Below, piece after piece: positions 14,054 through 21,245 of a stretch of DNA of 51,165 nt. Every line of letters starts with the position of its first letter. The first letter of the stretch is position 1. The notes below the pieces were generated by a model. It did not search any database. It had not been told where the DNA came from and saw nothing but the letters and a program-made list of their open reading frames with translations. The position numbers and the translations under genes are program-made. Origin of the DNA: Gammaproteobacteria bacterium (GTDB taxonomy: Bacteria; Pseudomonadota; Gammaproteobacteria; PIWD01); assembly GCA_003354005.1 (NCBI GenBank), contig PIWD01000006.1, forward strand, positions 1 to 51,165. The letters are read 5' to 3'.

Positions 14054-14999
14054 TCATACCCCCTTGTTGTTGCAATAAATCCCACGGATCTTCAATTATT
14101 TTTCTTTCCAATAACCAAAAAGCCTCTTTCCCCATTTCGCTAATATCAGAACGCTTATTGTAATATGTTTGATCAACAATGGTTCCCACTGTTATACCAT
14201 ATTCAAAACATTGCTTTGTAATTCGATTGCGAGCTCTTATTCCGACTTCGTCTGGGTCAGAACAAACCCAAACAATCGGAGGCTTCTCCTTAACAATCTT
14301 TTGAAACAAAGCTGAATTTTCATCTAAGCTAGGTCCTAAGATCGGGATGGCGTTCTGGCCGATGGTGATTGCATCAAATATTCCTTCTGTTAAGAATACT
14401 TCTTTTGACCAATCTATGTTTAATTCGTTGAATATGATTTCATCGGCACGGTGGCCAATGTTTTTATATGGCGGCCATTGATTTCTCGTATAGGCTCGTG
14501 AAACAAAGAAATTCAGTTTGCCACGCGCGTCAAATGACGGGAATATAATGCGCTCAGCAAAATCACCAGCTGAGCAATACCCTATTCTCCAACGGATCAC
14601 ATCAGCCTTGCTCAGTCTCCTCGATTTCAGATAGTTTTTTACCAAAAAAGAGCTTTTTGGAAGCGTGTTGGAGCCAAGGTATCTATAACTACTTGGAAGG
14701 CTTACAACTCGTAATTTTGCTTCTTCTTTTGCGAACAATTCATCAAAAGCCGCTGGTTCAACAATATCGTCTATTGCCAACCACTCTTGTTTCAAATCAT
14801 TGCTTTTGAATAAACGAAAAATAAAGAAAACATTGTTGCCACTAAAGCCACAAACCCAGCACTTGAATTTATTTTTGTTTAAATTGACGGACAGTTTTCT
14901 GTGGTGATGATCGCATTTCGGGCAATAAAACAAAGTTTCATCACCGACAGAACGACAACTACCCAATAACAAACGCAAGATGGATAGCTTCCGGTCCAT
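14031..14999 (-). CDS. DnaG-type DNA primase
   Basis: Protein of 322 residues that would make RNA primers for lagging-strand synthesis. The N-terminal zinc ribbon has Cys26/Cys29 and Cys47/Cys50 ('CPKC', 'CWVC'). A short linker leads to the TOPRIM domain with Glu205 in 'LTEGIFDA' and 'CSDPDEVG' (Asp248, Asp250), the metal-binding acids. It is shorter than bacterial DnaG and has no helicase-binding C-terminal domain that I can see. It resembles compact phage primases, functionally like T4 gp61. It lies between the RuvC-like gene and the Mre11-Rad50 fusion. Confidence 0.9.
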   Translation of the reverse strand: MDRKLSILRLLLGSCRSVGDETLFYCPKCDHHHRKLSVNLNKNKFKCWVCGFSGNNVFFIFRLFKSNDLKQEWLAIDDIVEPAAFDELFAKEEAKLRVVSLPSSYRYLGSNTLPKSSFLVKNYLKSRRLSKADVIRWRIGYCSAGDFAERIIFPSFDARGKLNFFVSRAYTRNQWPPYKNIGHRADEIIFNELNIDWSKEVFLTEGIFDAITIGQNAIPILGPSLDENSALFQKIVKEKPPIVWVCSDPDEVGIRARNRITKQCFEYGITVGTIVDQTYYNKRSDISEMGKEAFWLLERKIIEDPWDLLQQQGGMNEICSYK

Positions 15000-15030
15000 C
15001 TAAGCAGAGTATCATAATTTCGAAGAATCG

Positions 15031-15540
15031 TTAAGCAGAACTTGCGCCGGCACGAGCGATCACCAGGGCATCAGCCATATCATAATATACTGGTCTCAAA
15101 TTACCTTTTGGTGTATATGTTGGTTGAAAAAGTGGCTCTGTTTTTATTGCATACTTTACAGCCATTTCTTTGGCTTTTATTCCCTTGGGAACCTTAATGC
15201 CGCAAAGACGCCTTGCGGTTGGTGCAGCTATGTATTCTGGCTTCTTGTGTAATGTGTGACAAAACCATGAAATAGTTGCATTGAAGCCAGCCAATAAGCT
15301 TATCGTATGCGCGCTAGAGAGTCCTGAACGAAAACTTTGAAGTGACTTCTCAATAAAAACACGCTCAAACTCACAATCCAGAGTCTGAAGCGCACCATGA
15401 ATAAAGTCTGCTTTTGCAAATATGTCTTGAAATTTATTTTTGTTTCGTAAATCCCAAGCACCAAGCTTTACTGTGTAATGTTGATCATCTAAAATGCAAT
15501 AACCAGTAATTGAAGTGCTAATGTCGAGGGCGAGAATCAT
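15031..15540 (-). CDS. RuvC-like Holliday junction resolvase
   Basis: Protein of 169 residues with an RNase H-like fold: 'ILALDISTSITGYCIL' gives the first catalytic Asp (Asp6), 'RVFIEKSL' the Glu (Glu64), and 'YYDMADALVIAR' the C-terminal Asp pair (154, 157). This matches the RuvC-like resolvases of large phages, which cut branched DNA. In T4-like phages branches must be removed before packaging, normally by endonuclease VII. That gene was not seen here, so this enzyme may take that role (inference). Its ATG overlaps the stop of the 59-residue gene. Confidence 0.87.
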   Translation of the reverse strand: MILALDISTSITGYCILDDQHYTVKLGAWDLRNKNKFQDIFAKADFIHGALQTLDCEFERVFIEKSLQSFRSGLSSAHTISLLAGFNATISWFCHTLHKKPEYIAAPTARRLCGIKVPKGIKAKEMAVKYAIKTEPLFQPTYTPKGNLRPVYYDMADALVIARAGASSA

Positions 15541-15716
15541 AAAGCACCCGATATTTCAACCCACTCAACATTCAACAATTCTTCTCTTAACAATTTATCT
15601 ATTTGTTTTTTTGTTTTTTCATCAAGCACAATAAGATAATTCAAATCGCCCTTTCTGGCATTGCGAAAGATTTCTTGATCCACACGCTCAAGTTCTTTTA
15701 GTAAACTCTCTGCCAT
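15537..15716 (-). CDS. Small hypothetical protein, 59 residues
   Basis: The frame from ATG 15716 to TGA 15537 encodes 59 residues beginning 'MAESLLKELERVDQEIF' and ending 'EWVEISGAL'. A strong Shine-Dalgarno (AAAGGAG) lies 6-7 bases upstream. The stop overlaps the RuvC-like ATG (ATGA), the junction type used throughout this operon. Composition is normal for the window, with many Leu, Glu and Lys. Function unknown; coupling suggests co-expression with the resolvase. Confidence 0.75.
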   Translation of the reverse strand: MAESLLKELERVDQEIFRNARKGDLNYLIVLDEKTKKQIDKLLREELLNVEWVEISGAL

Positions 15717-15813
15717 GTTCGTCTCCTTTGACTGGTAGTTTTATAAACCAAACAAGAAGTATACCATAGATACACCAAAACGTTAAGACAATTAAATCAG
15801 CAAATTTGCTCAC
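15688..15813 (-). CDS. Possible small membrane protein, GTG start, 41 residues
   Basis: A frame begins GTG at 15813 and overlaps the TGA of the previous gene (GTGA). It encodes a 41-residue peptide with one strong hydrophobic span ('LIVLTFWCIYGILLVWFI') and a charged end. It ends inside the 59-residue gene in another frame. It would fill an otherwise empty 93-base gap. No clear Shine-Dalgarno is seen, so initiation would depend on coupling. Size makes this tentative. Confidence 0.45.
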   Translation of the reverse strand: MSKFADLIVLTFWCIYGILLVWFIKLPVKGDEHGREFTKRT

Positions 15814-16019
15814 TGACCGCGCTTTTTGTTTAGAACTCTCTTAAAGTGCTTCATCCCTTGAGCGAGCATAAATTCTGAGAATAATATATAACCAAAAAAC
15901 AATAACAACGTTGCCGGCTGTTGCTGTTTTATTATTTTTGATGTTGGTTTAAAATAAAGAAAACTTACATGCAAAATAACATTTAGAATCAATATTCCGA
16001 ATAAAATAGATAAAATCAT
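15810..16019 (-). CDS. Small membrane protein, two spans
   Basis: Protein of 69 residues, mostly hydrophobic. Span 1 covers about residues 2-22 ('LSILFGILILNVILHVSFLY'), and span 2 covers about 37-55 after a Lys/Gln linker. The C-terminus is strongly basic ('KHFKRVLNKKRGQ'), so both ends are probably cytoplasmic. Its ATG overlaps the stop of the structural gene before it. No family recognised. It stands at the border between tail genes and DNA-metabolism genes. Confidence 0.72.
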   Translation of the reverse strand: MILSILFGILILNVILHVSFLYFKPTSKIIKQQQPATLLLFFGYILFSEFMLAQGMKHFKRVLNKKRGQ

Positions 16020-16573
16020 TTGTTTGCAGAGAACCCTTGTAACATCATATGATGATCAATCAAACCAGAAAAATCATCTTGAAAAAAAACCTTAAAATAT
16101 TCACCCTTGTCCCCCTCAAGCCTTATCAGTGTGTGTCCTTTAAAAAAAGACCAACGAACAGTTAAATGATTGTTCCCTTGGCCAAAATCATGAACAGATA
16201 CATCATGGCACATATGAGACCAATCACCATTTGTCATAATGGCATCACCATCTAATATATCATTTGTCACACCATTGGTTTTCACTAACATTGTAATACC
16301 ATTCGTTAGTGTTATGTTGTTGCCATAAAACCCCGAATCGAAACTTCCGGCATCTTCTACATGAACAATCATTCTAGTCAAGTAATATACTGATCCTGAT
16401 GGTGGGCGTATCCAATATTTTGTAGAAACAGCATAGTTGCCAGTAATGTTACTTGCACCCGTGCCATCACCAGTAAGGTCCAAATGTCGATTCAAATAAT
16501 TAGGATAAGGACCAACCAAAAATTCACTAGCATTTCCCGCGGCGCTGCGACCACTATATCCAAAACCACCCAT
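16016..16573 (-). CDS. Hypothetical structural protein
   Basis: Protein of 185 residues, rich in Gly, Asn, Thr and aromatic residues, with beta-strand character throughout. It has no signal peptide or membrane span. The start 'MGGFGYSGRSAAGNASEF' is Gly-rich, and the middle contains 'YWIRPPSGSVYYLTRMIVHV'. Similar proteins follow tail genes in uncultured marine phages (from memory), function unknown. It follows the 393-residue tail protein with a 2-base gap. A tail or virion-surface protein is the best guess. Confidence 0.8.
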   Translation of the reverse strand: MGGFGYSGRSAAGNASEFLVGPYPNYLNRHLDLTGDGTGASNITGNYAVSTKYWIRPPSGSVYYLTRMIVHVEDAGSFDSGFYGNNITLTNGITMLVKTNGVTNDILDGDAIMTNGDWSHMCHDVSVHDFGQGNNHLTVRWSFFKGHTLIRLEGDKGEYFKVFFQDDFSGLIDHHMMLQGFSANK

Positions 16574-16575
16574 AA

Positions 16576-17757
16576 TTAAAAATCCAACTTCATTTTCACA
16601 GTCAAAGAATCTGACTCTCTTTTCTTAACCGGTCTAGCCAATTTTGCTATACCAATAACATTCTTATCTTCGTCATAAATAGCTACACGGCTAATCCATA
16701 CTTGCCTTTGAAAACTTCCTGTTGGATCATTGTACACTGACGCTACTGTATTTTTTATTGTTTGTTTTTCATTCTCAAAATACCCAGTAGAGCCTGTAGC
16801 CCTTAGGAGTCTTTGGTTCCCGCTTACGAATGTTGGATTGTTAGAGTTGTTGAACTCTCCAGCTGAGGCGTGAGCAAACATTGTTACGGTCGGAATATAG
16901 TTCACACCTTCGAAGGCCAGAACATAGCTTGAACTTATGAGGCCAGTTATGTTGTCATTCTGAAGACCAGCGCCGAAATAAAGCCATGTCGGGTTTAATC
17001 CTCCAGCGCCTGTATAAGCCTCTGTGTGAGCAGAATTAAGAACCCACGAACCTGTCAAAAGAATGAACCCTTCATTGTATAACACAACACCTGCGACTTC
17101 GTCTGTGTTGCTTCCAGTGGTTTCTATGAGCTCTCCATTTCTATTTTTGTCTTGAAGCTGGCCGACGAGCGTCCCTGAAACATAGAATTTTAGGTCCACG
17201 GAGCCTTTGCGAATCGAGGAGCCATAGAAAATTGATGGAATGGAGATTAAGTTCAGAGGATCACGCCCCTTTCGCCAGCCCCACTCAGAAGAACTGTATG
17301 CATATTCAGGACTGAGATGAGTATACCAATTCAAAGTGTTTTTGAGGGACACGATAAAAGGTTTGTCTAGGTTCCCGCTAGCATCAATATCTGTGCCTGA
17401 AGTATAGAAGACCCTTGTGACACTTGCTGACAGAGGATATGAACCTGTGATTTGATCGCCGAACTCAAACACAGACTGATCATTAAAGAACTTTGTTGTA
17501 ATTGTTTTGAAAGCTTCGCGGGAACCTCCTTTATAAATGAACGGATACACGAGAGAGGTCGCTGGGCGATCAACGTTAATTTCGTGAAGGTTTATATGAC
17601 CTTGAGTGACATGCTCAATGTTTGTTGCAAGCTTGCCAGACATGTTGACTTTGCCATTATGATAGGTATGAGCATCGTAAATCAAGAATTCCTGTTTTGG
17701 GAACGTTTTGATACGATTATAGAATATGTCGTCTTGGCCAAATTTTCTGAGTGTCAT
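16576..17757 (-). CDS. Structural (tail/fibre-associated) protein, paralogue of the 19082-20206 product
   Basis: Protein of 393 residues, beta-rich, Ser/Thr/Gly/Tyr-rich. The C-terminus 'VAIYDEDKNVIGIAKLARP' plus 'LTVKMKLDF' corresponds to 'VGLYSADNELLAVAKLSEP' plus 'VTIRTRLDW' in the 374-residue protein. Other shared stretches are 'RKGSVDLKFYVSG' against 'KKGSFEITFITGG', and 'GEFNNSNNPTF' against 'NEFNYSSNPTY'. The two are clearly related. A homing endonuclease gene now separates them, ending 4 bases before this start, and no Shine-Dalgarno is visible at the junction. Role in the virion is inferred. Confidence 0.85.
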   Translation of the reverse strand: MTLRKFGQDDIFYNRIKTFPKQEFLIYDAHTYHNGKVNMSGKLATNIEHVTQGHINLHEINVDRPATSLVYPFIYKGGSREAFKTITTKFFNDQSVFEFGDQITGSYPLSASVTRVFYTSGTDIDASGNLDKPFIVSLKNTLNWYTHLSPEYAYSSSEWGWRKGRDPLNLISIPSIFYGSSIRKGSVDLKFYVSGTLVGQLQDKNRNGELIETTGSNTDEVAGVVLYNEGFILLTGSWVLNSAHTEAYTGAGGLNPTWLYFGAGLQNDNITGLISSSYVLAFEGVNYIPTVTMFAHASAGEFNNSNNPTFVSGNQRLLRATGSTGYFENEKQTIKNTVASVYNDPTGSFQRQVWISRVAIYDEDKNVIGIAKLARPVKKRESDSLTVKMKLDF

Positions 17758-17761
17758 CGAG

Positions 17762-18961
17762 TTAAATAGATTTTGTTTCGAGCTCTTGTTCTGTCCAAAC
17801 TTCGAAGGTTAAGTTATTTTGATTGCAATATTGTTGGGCAGCTGCGAACTTGGCTTGGTTTATTGGGTATTCAAGAAAAGCTCGTGGCTTTATTTCTATG
17901 AGATGACTTTCGTTTATTAATAGATCGGGGATGTAGTGCTTTGTTTTTCCTTCGAATTGGTAAGGTATCGCAAGGGGTTCTGTTTTGTAAGTAACGACCA
18001 AATTATCTTTGTCAAGAATTTTATAGACCTTTAATTCCCAAGAGGAACGATAATGTATTTCTTTGCTCAGTTTTGATGAAAAATACTTCCCTTTGCACCA
18101 GTTTGGATAATCACCTGCGATTATTTTTGCAGAACGAGTCTCTGACATCTGATTACATGACTCAATTGTATGATTTCGACCATACATTGGATTCTTCTCA
18201 CCAGCATTAGACATAATGCCATCAGCAAAATATTGCTTGAGGGTTTTTGAAATTTTCTTACCAAGCGCAGCAAGCGCTGGATCTGTTGCCGCAGTTTTGC
18301 CAAAAGTCCAAGGTTTTTGACCATACATTGGATTCTTCTTTCCGCGCACACCAAACATCGCGTTAAATTCACCTGAAGTAGCACAACTGCGCGAACAAAA
18401 AAATTTTCTATCTCTGGATTGATAATCTACCTCAAATTCGATCTTACAATTTGGGCACAGCTTCTTCACGGGCTCATGTTTTGTATTGTGATTAACACAA
18501 CTGTGCGAACAAAACCTCGCTTCTTTGCTTCTTGTCTCAAATTCTTTTTCACAATGCACACATATCTTTTTTATTAATGGACACAAACGAAGCCTCTCTG
18601 CTTTACGTCTGCACGGTTCACAGCAGTATCTAGCCCGCTTATGTAAATGAGAAATATCAACTTGACAATGCAAACAAATTCTCTCTGGCATGTCGTGAGT
18701 TTGCTCATAAAGATCACTATGATATTTTTTTGAGTGCACTTTGCGGCATTCTGTTGAGCAAGTTTTTTTGTGAGGGATTCTTGCTTTAAATTCTTTTTCA
18801 CAAACAATACACTTGTTAATATGGCCCTTGTGATTGTTTGCGATACCACGAGCCTTTTGCTCATAATCTAACGTTTTGCGGCACGGCTTTGAGCACACTC
18901 TAGCATTATGGGCTTTTGATTGAAATTCTTCTTGACAGACTACACATGTCTTTTGATACAC
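17762..18961 (-). CDS. Free-standing homing endonuclease: five zinc fingers, NUMOD3-like motifs, PD-(D/E)XK domain
   Basis: Protein of 399 residues from GTG 18961, with Shine-Dalgarno AAGGAG five bases before. Residues 1-195 hold five tandem C-x2-C...C-x3-C zinc fingers starting at Cys6, 51, 96, 134 and 169. The inner spacing is 13 in four and 16 in the last. Two NUMOD3-like motifs follow, 'GKKNPMYGQ' (207-215) and 'GEKNPMYGR' (254-262). The C-terminus has a PD-(D/E)XK nuclease core: Glu309, Pro345-Asp346, Glu356-x-Lys358 ('IPDLLIN', 'LIEIKP'), TnsA/Vsr-like. NUMOD3 motifs bind DNA in homing endonucleases. The gene sits between two paralogous structural genes, so it is probably a mobile intruder cutting nearby in uninvaded relatives. 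Confidence 0.88.
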   Translation of the reverse strand: MYQKTCVVCQEEFQSKAHNARVCSKPCRKTLDYEQKARGIANNHKGHINKCIVCEKEFKARIPHKKTCSTECRKVHSKKYHSDLYEQTHDMPERICLHCQVDISHLHKRARYCCEPCRRKAERLRLCPLIKKICVHCEKEFETRSKEARFCSHSCVNHNTKHEPVKKLCPNCKIEFEVDYQSRDRKFFCSRSCATSGEFNAMFGVRGKKNPMYGQKPWTFGKTAATDPALAALGKKISKTLKQYFADGIMSNAGEKNPMYGRNHTIESCNQMSETRSAKIIAGDYPNWCKGKYFSSKLSKEIHYRSSWELKVYKILDKDNLVVTYKTEPLAIPYQFEGKTKHYIPDLLINESHLIEIKPRAFLEYPINQAKFAAAQQYCNQNNLTFEVWTEQELETKSI

Positions 18962-19081
18962 GATTACTCCTTTAGCTCATACACTAAGTAGTGCGGAGCC
19001 TATACAAAAGACACATATAAAGTAAACGTTCTTACAAAAGGTGTATACAAAAGGGCGGCTAAGTACTTGAAATTATTGAGA
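18962..19081 (-). repeat. 120-base spacer with short direct repeats before the homing endonuclease gene
   Basis: This is the longest spacer in the tail block. On the plus strand TATACAAAAG occurs at 19001-19010 and 19044-19053, with a shorter copy TTACAAAAG at 19032-19040. The end next to the gene carries the strong Shine-Dalgarno. No ORF over 10 codons and no convincing promoter or terminator was seen. It probably came in with the endonuclease gene. Confidence 0.55.
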
Positions 19082-20206
19082 TCACCAATCCAAACGTGTC
19101 CTAATAGTTACCTCGTTACTCGGGGTTTTTTTCAAAGGTTCTGAGAGTTTTGCCACAGCCAAAAGCTCATTATCGGCGCTGTACAGACCAACCGTTGTAA
19201 TGTATGCCACTGATTCATCACTCGACACGTTCTTTACACGAATCTTGCTCGCATCCAAGTATGTTGGGTTTGATGAATAATTGAACTCATTATGATTCGC
19301 ACGACAGAAATAAATGGACGAATTAAGCTCTGTCGTATTGTTAAAGCTGATATTATGAATTCTATTTCTTACACCATTTGCAAAGTTCGCAATCGTAGTC
19401 CCTGTCAGCATAGCATTCACAGAGGCTGTGTCTATCGAATCATCATAAATTGGGGGACCGAATCCACCATTACTATTCTCATCAGTCGTTACCGGGCGCA
19501 AACCACTATTCACCAAGCCGCCACCATTAAAGATCGAAGCTGTGAACACAGCAACACCAGCTTGATAATAAAGCAAGCCGACACCGACGTTCCCAGCTGT
19601 ACCGGGACTGGTTGAAGAAGTATAAAGAATCCCGTACTCGCCCGCAGGAGAATTTGTCCTGAAGTCACCTGCTGCACCATAATCACCAATGGTCAAACGA
19701 TCTGCAACAAGCCAGCCACCCTGCTCCTGGGAGCTCCCTGTTGGCATACCGCCTGTGATAAACGTAATTTCGAATGAACCCTTTTTAACTTCATCTTTTG
19801 TAAGAAGCCTAGCGAACAACATGAAAAAAGCTTCTTGGTGTTTTGTTCCACCTGTCAGATCTCCATCTCTATCAAAACTCAGAACATTTCCATTTTGATC
19901 GTGACCAACCAAAACTTGTGCAAGTTGATTGTAGATATTTATTTTCTTTGCGTTCTGAGAAACCGCCGCACCAGAGAGTGGCGAGCTGGAACTAAAGCCG
20001 CAAGTCAGATCAAAAATGTGGTTCGCGGAAGAGGATAAGAACGGATAATCATATTGGCTGACGTGAGTCCCCGCGTCAAAAGTCTTCAGATTCTCTTCGT
20101 TGTAAGTTCCCGACACGATCGTCCCAGTAATGGGGATAGCTTCGTGCAGCAAGGTCCTCGTTGTAGTAATGTCACTGTCAGTAAATGTCTTAAATACGTT
20201 TGCCAT
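19082..20206 (-). CDS. Structural (tail/fibre-associated) protein, paralogue of the 16576-17757 product
   Basis: Protein of 374 residues, beta-rich and Gly/Ser/Thr-rich, with no membrane span. It ends with 'VGLYSADNELLAVAKLSEP' and 'VTIRTRLDW', shared with the 393-residue neighbour. The central part contains 'GGWLVADRLTIGDYGAAG', and the 'EFNYSSNPTY' motif is shared too. Shine-Dalgarno AAAGGA lies 8 bases upstream of ATG 20206. I associate this C-terminal pattern with structural proteins of uncultured marine phages (not searched). Likely on the tail or baseplate; role inferred from context. Confidence 0.85.
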   Translation of the reverse strand: MANVFKTFTDSDITTTRTLLHEAIPITGTIVSGTYNEENLKTFDAGTHVSQYDYPFLSSSANHIFDLTCGFSSSSPLSGAAVSQNAKKINIYNQLAQVLVGHDQNGNVLSFDRDGDLTGGTKHQEAFFMLFARLLTKDEVKKGSFEITFITGGMPTGSSQEQGGWLVADRLTIGDYGAAGDFRTNSPAGEYGILYTSSTSPGTAGNVGVGLLYYQAGVAVFTASIFNGGGLVNSGLRPVTTDENSNGGFGPPIYDDSIDTASVNAMLTGTTIANFANGVRNRIHNISFNNTTELNSSIYFCRANHNEFNYSSNPTYLDASKIRVKNVSSDESVAYITTVGLYSADNELLAVAKLSEPLKKTPSNEVTIRTRLDW

Positions 20207-20217
20207 TTTTTAATCCT

Positions 20218-21132
20218 TTATTCTCGCACGAACCGTACAGGCAAATCAATCCTGTATCCAGTTGTTACACCTGACACCTTAACAATTGTATCGATATAAC
20301 TAACTGTCACAGTTCCACCTGCGACTGTTGTAATTGTTGTTGTGCCCGAAGCACCAATCTGAGTAAACAAAAACGTTCCAGCCTTCAGATCAATCGACGA
20401 ACGAATCTTGAATTCCAATTTTGTTCCTCTGGGGCCATTGATAATTTCTGTTTGGTTCGTCGCTTCTGAACGATTATCCAAAATGTCTGTCACAAAATCT
20501 ACATCTGAGGAACCCAAGAAATAACTTGCTATATTATCGTCATCAATAAAACTAACATTTGCAGCCACACCATTGGTGCTTACAATCCGCCCTAATCTAT
20601 TGTCAATTTCAATGATGTATTGCGTCTCTTTGAGGTCGGGTGGGATTCCTGACTCAGGTGCAATCTCGCCTGCTGTGTCCAAACCTTGGTCTACCCTTAT
20701 TTTATTTTCTGCTTCGCCACGATCACCAGAACCGAAGATGACACCTTGCGGTGCTTGCGCGATTGAATCCTCAGTGCTCTTATCTGCCGTAACAACATAA
20801 TTCAAACTGTTGTATTGCTTTGTGTTTGTGTGAAGATTGTTCACTTTTAAGCGAGGAAGATAAAGCAAGTTTGTTCTTGGGATTGTGATTAACTTTGACT
20901 TTAACAAGCTCGTATTGTTTGTAAAAGCCTCCAGAATTGGTGCCTGAAGTGTTTCCAAATCAAAGAACGCCGATCCACTTGGGTGGTTTTTGTTGTATGT
21001 TGTATAATCTATCTCATCATCGCCGAAAGCAAACTTCACAATCTTGAAATTGCCTTGTGCCATTCTGTGGCGACCAGTGTCCGTTAGAACGGCGTCTAGT
21101 ATGATATCACCACTGTTATCCAAGAATCCCAT
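20218..21132 (-). CDS. Structural protein with N-terminal 'FLDNSGDIILDAVLT' module
   Basis: Protein of 304 residues. I placed the start at ATG 21132 ('MGFLDNSGDI'), 9 bases after AAGGGG, not at the in-frame TTG at 21141. The first 45 residues ('LTDTGRHRMAQGNFKIVKF', then 'FGDDEIDY') match in pattern the N-terminus of the 303-residue protein at 26867-27778, so the two share a module. The rest is beta-rich with many Thr and Val. It lies in the tail block before the paired paralogues. Exact virion role unknown. Confidence 0.85.
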   Translation of the reverse strand: MGFLDNSGDIILDAVLTDTGRHRMAQGNFKIVKFAFGDDEIDYTTYNKNHPSGSAFFDLETLQAPILEAFTNNTSLLKSKLITIPRTNLLYLPRLKVNNLHTNTKQYNSLNYVVTADKSTEDSIAQAPQGVIFGSGDRGEAENKIRVDQGLDTAGEIAPESGIPPDLKETQYIIEIDNRLGRIVSTNGVAANVSFIDDDNIASYFLGSSDVDFVTDILDNRSEATNQTEIINGPRGTKLEFKIRSSIDLKAGTFLFTQIGASGTTTITTVAGGTVTVSYIDTIVKVSGVTTGYRIDLPVRFVRE

Positions 21133-21145
21133 TAATTTCAACCCC

Positions 21146-21241
21146 TTACGTGTTTTGTATGTTTCTTTCTAAGTTTTCACGTACACCTTTACGGAGAACG
21201 CTTAATTTGTTTGATAGCTCTTCTTCATTAAATAGAACCAA
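21146..21241 (-). CDS. Possible 31-residue peptide with TTG start
   Basis: A short frame from TTG 21241 to TAA 21146 fills almost exactly the gap between two structural genes. It reads Leu/Met, then 'VLFNEEELSNKLSVLRKGV' and 'RENLERNIQNT', a charged amphipathic helix. GAGGAAG lies about 9 bases upstream. There is no ATG in the frame, and upstream it runs into the 943-residue gene in another frame. Coding-like composition argues for it; TTG start and size argue against. Confidence 0.3.
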   Translation of the reverse strand: MVLFNEEELSNKLSVLRKGVRENLERNIQNT

Positions 21242-21245
21242 ATTT

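Noticed and set aside
21133-21141. TTG start three codons upstream for the 304-residue structural protein
   Set aside because: ATG 21132 has a better-spaced AAGGGG and gives the family start 'MGFLDNSGD'.
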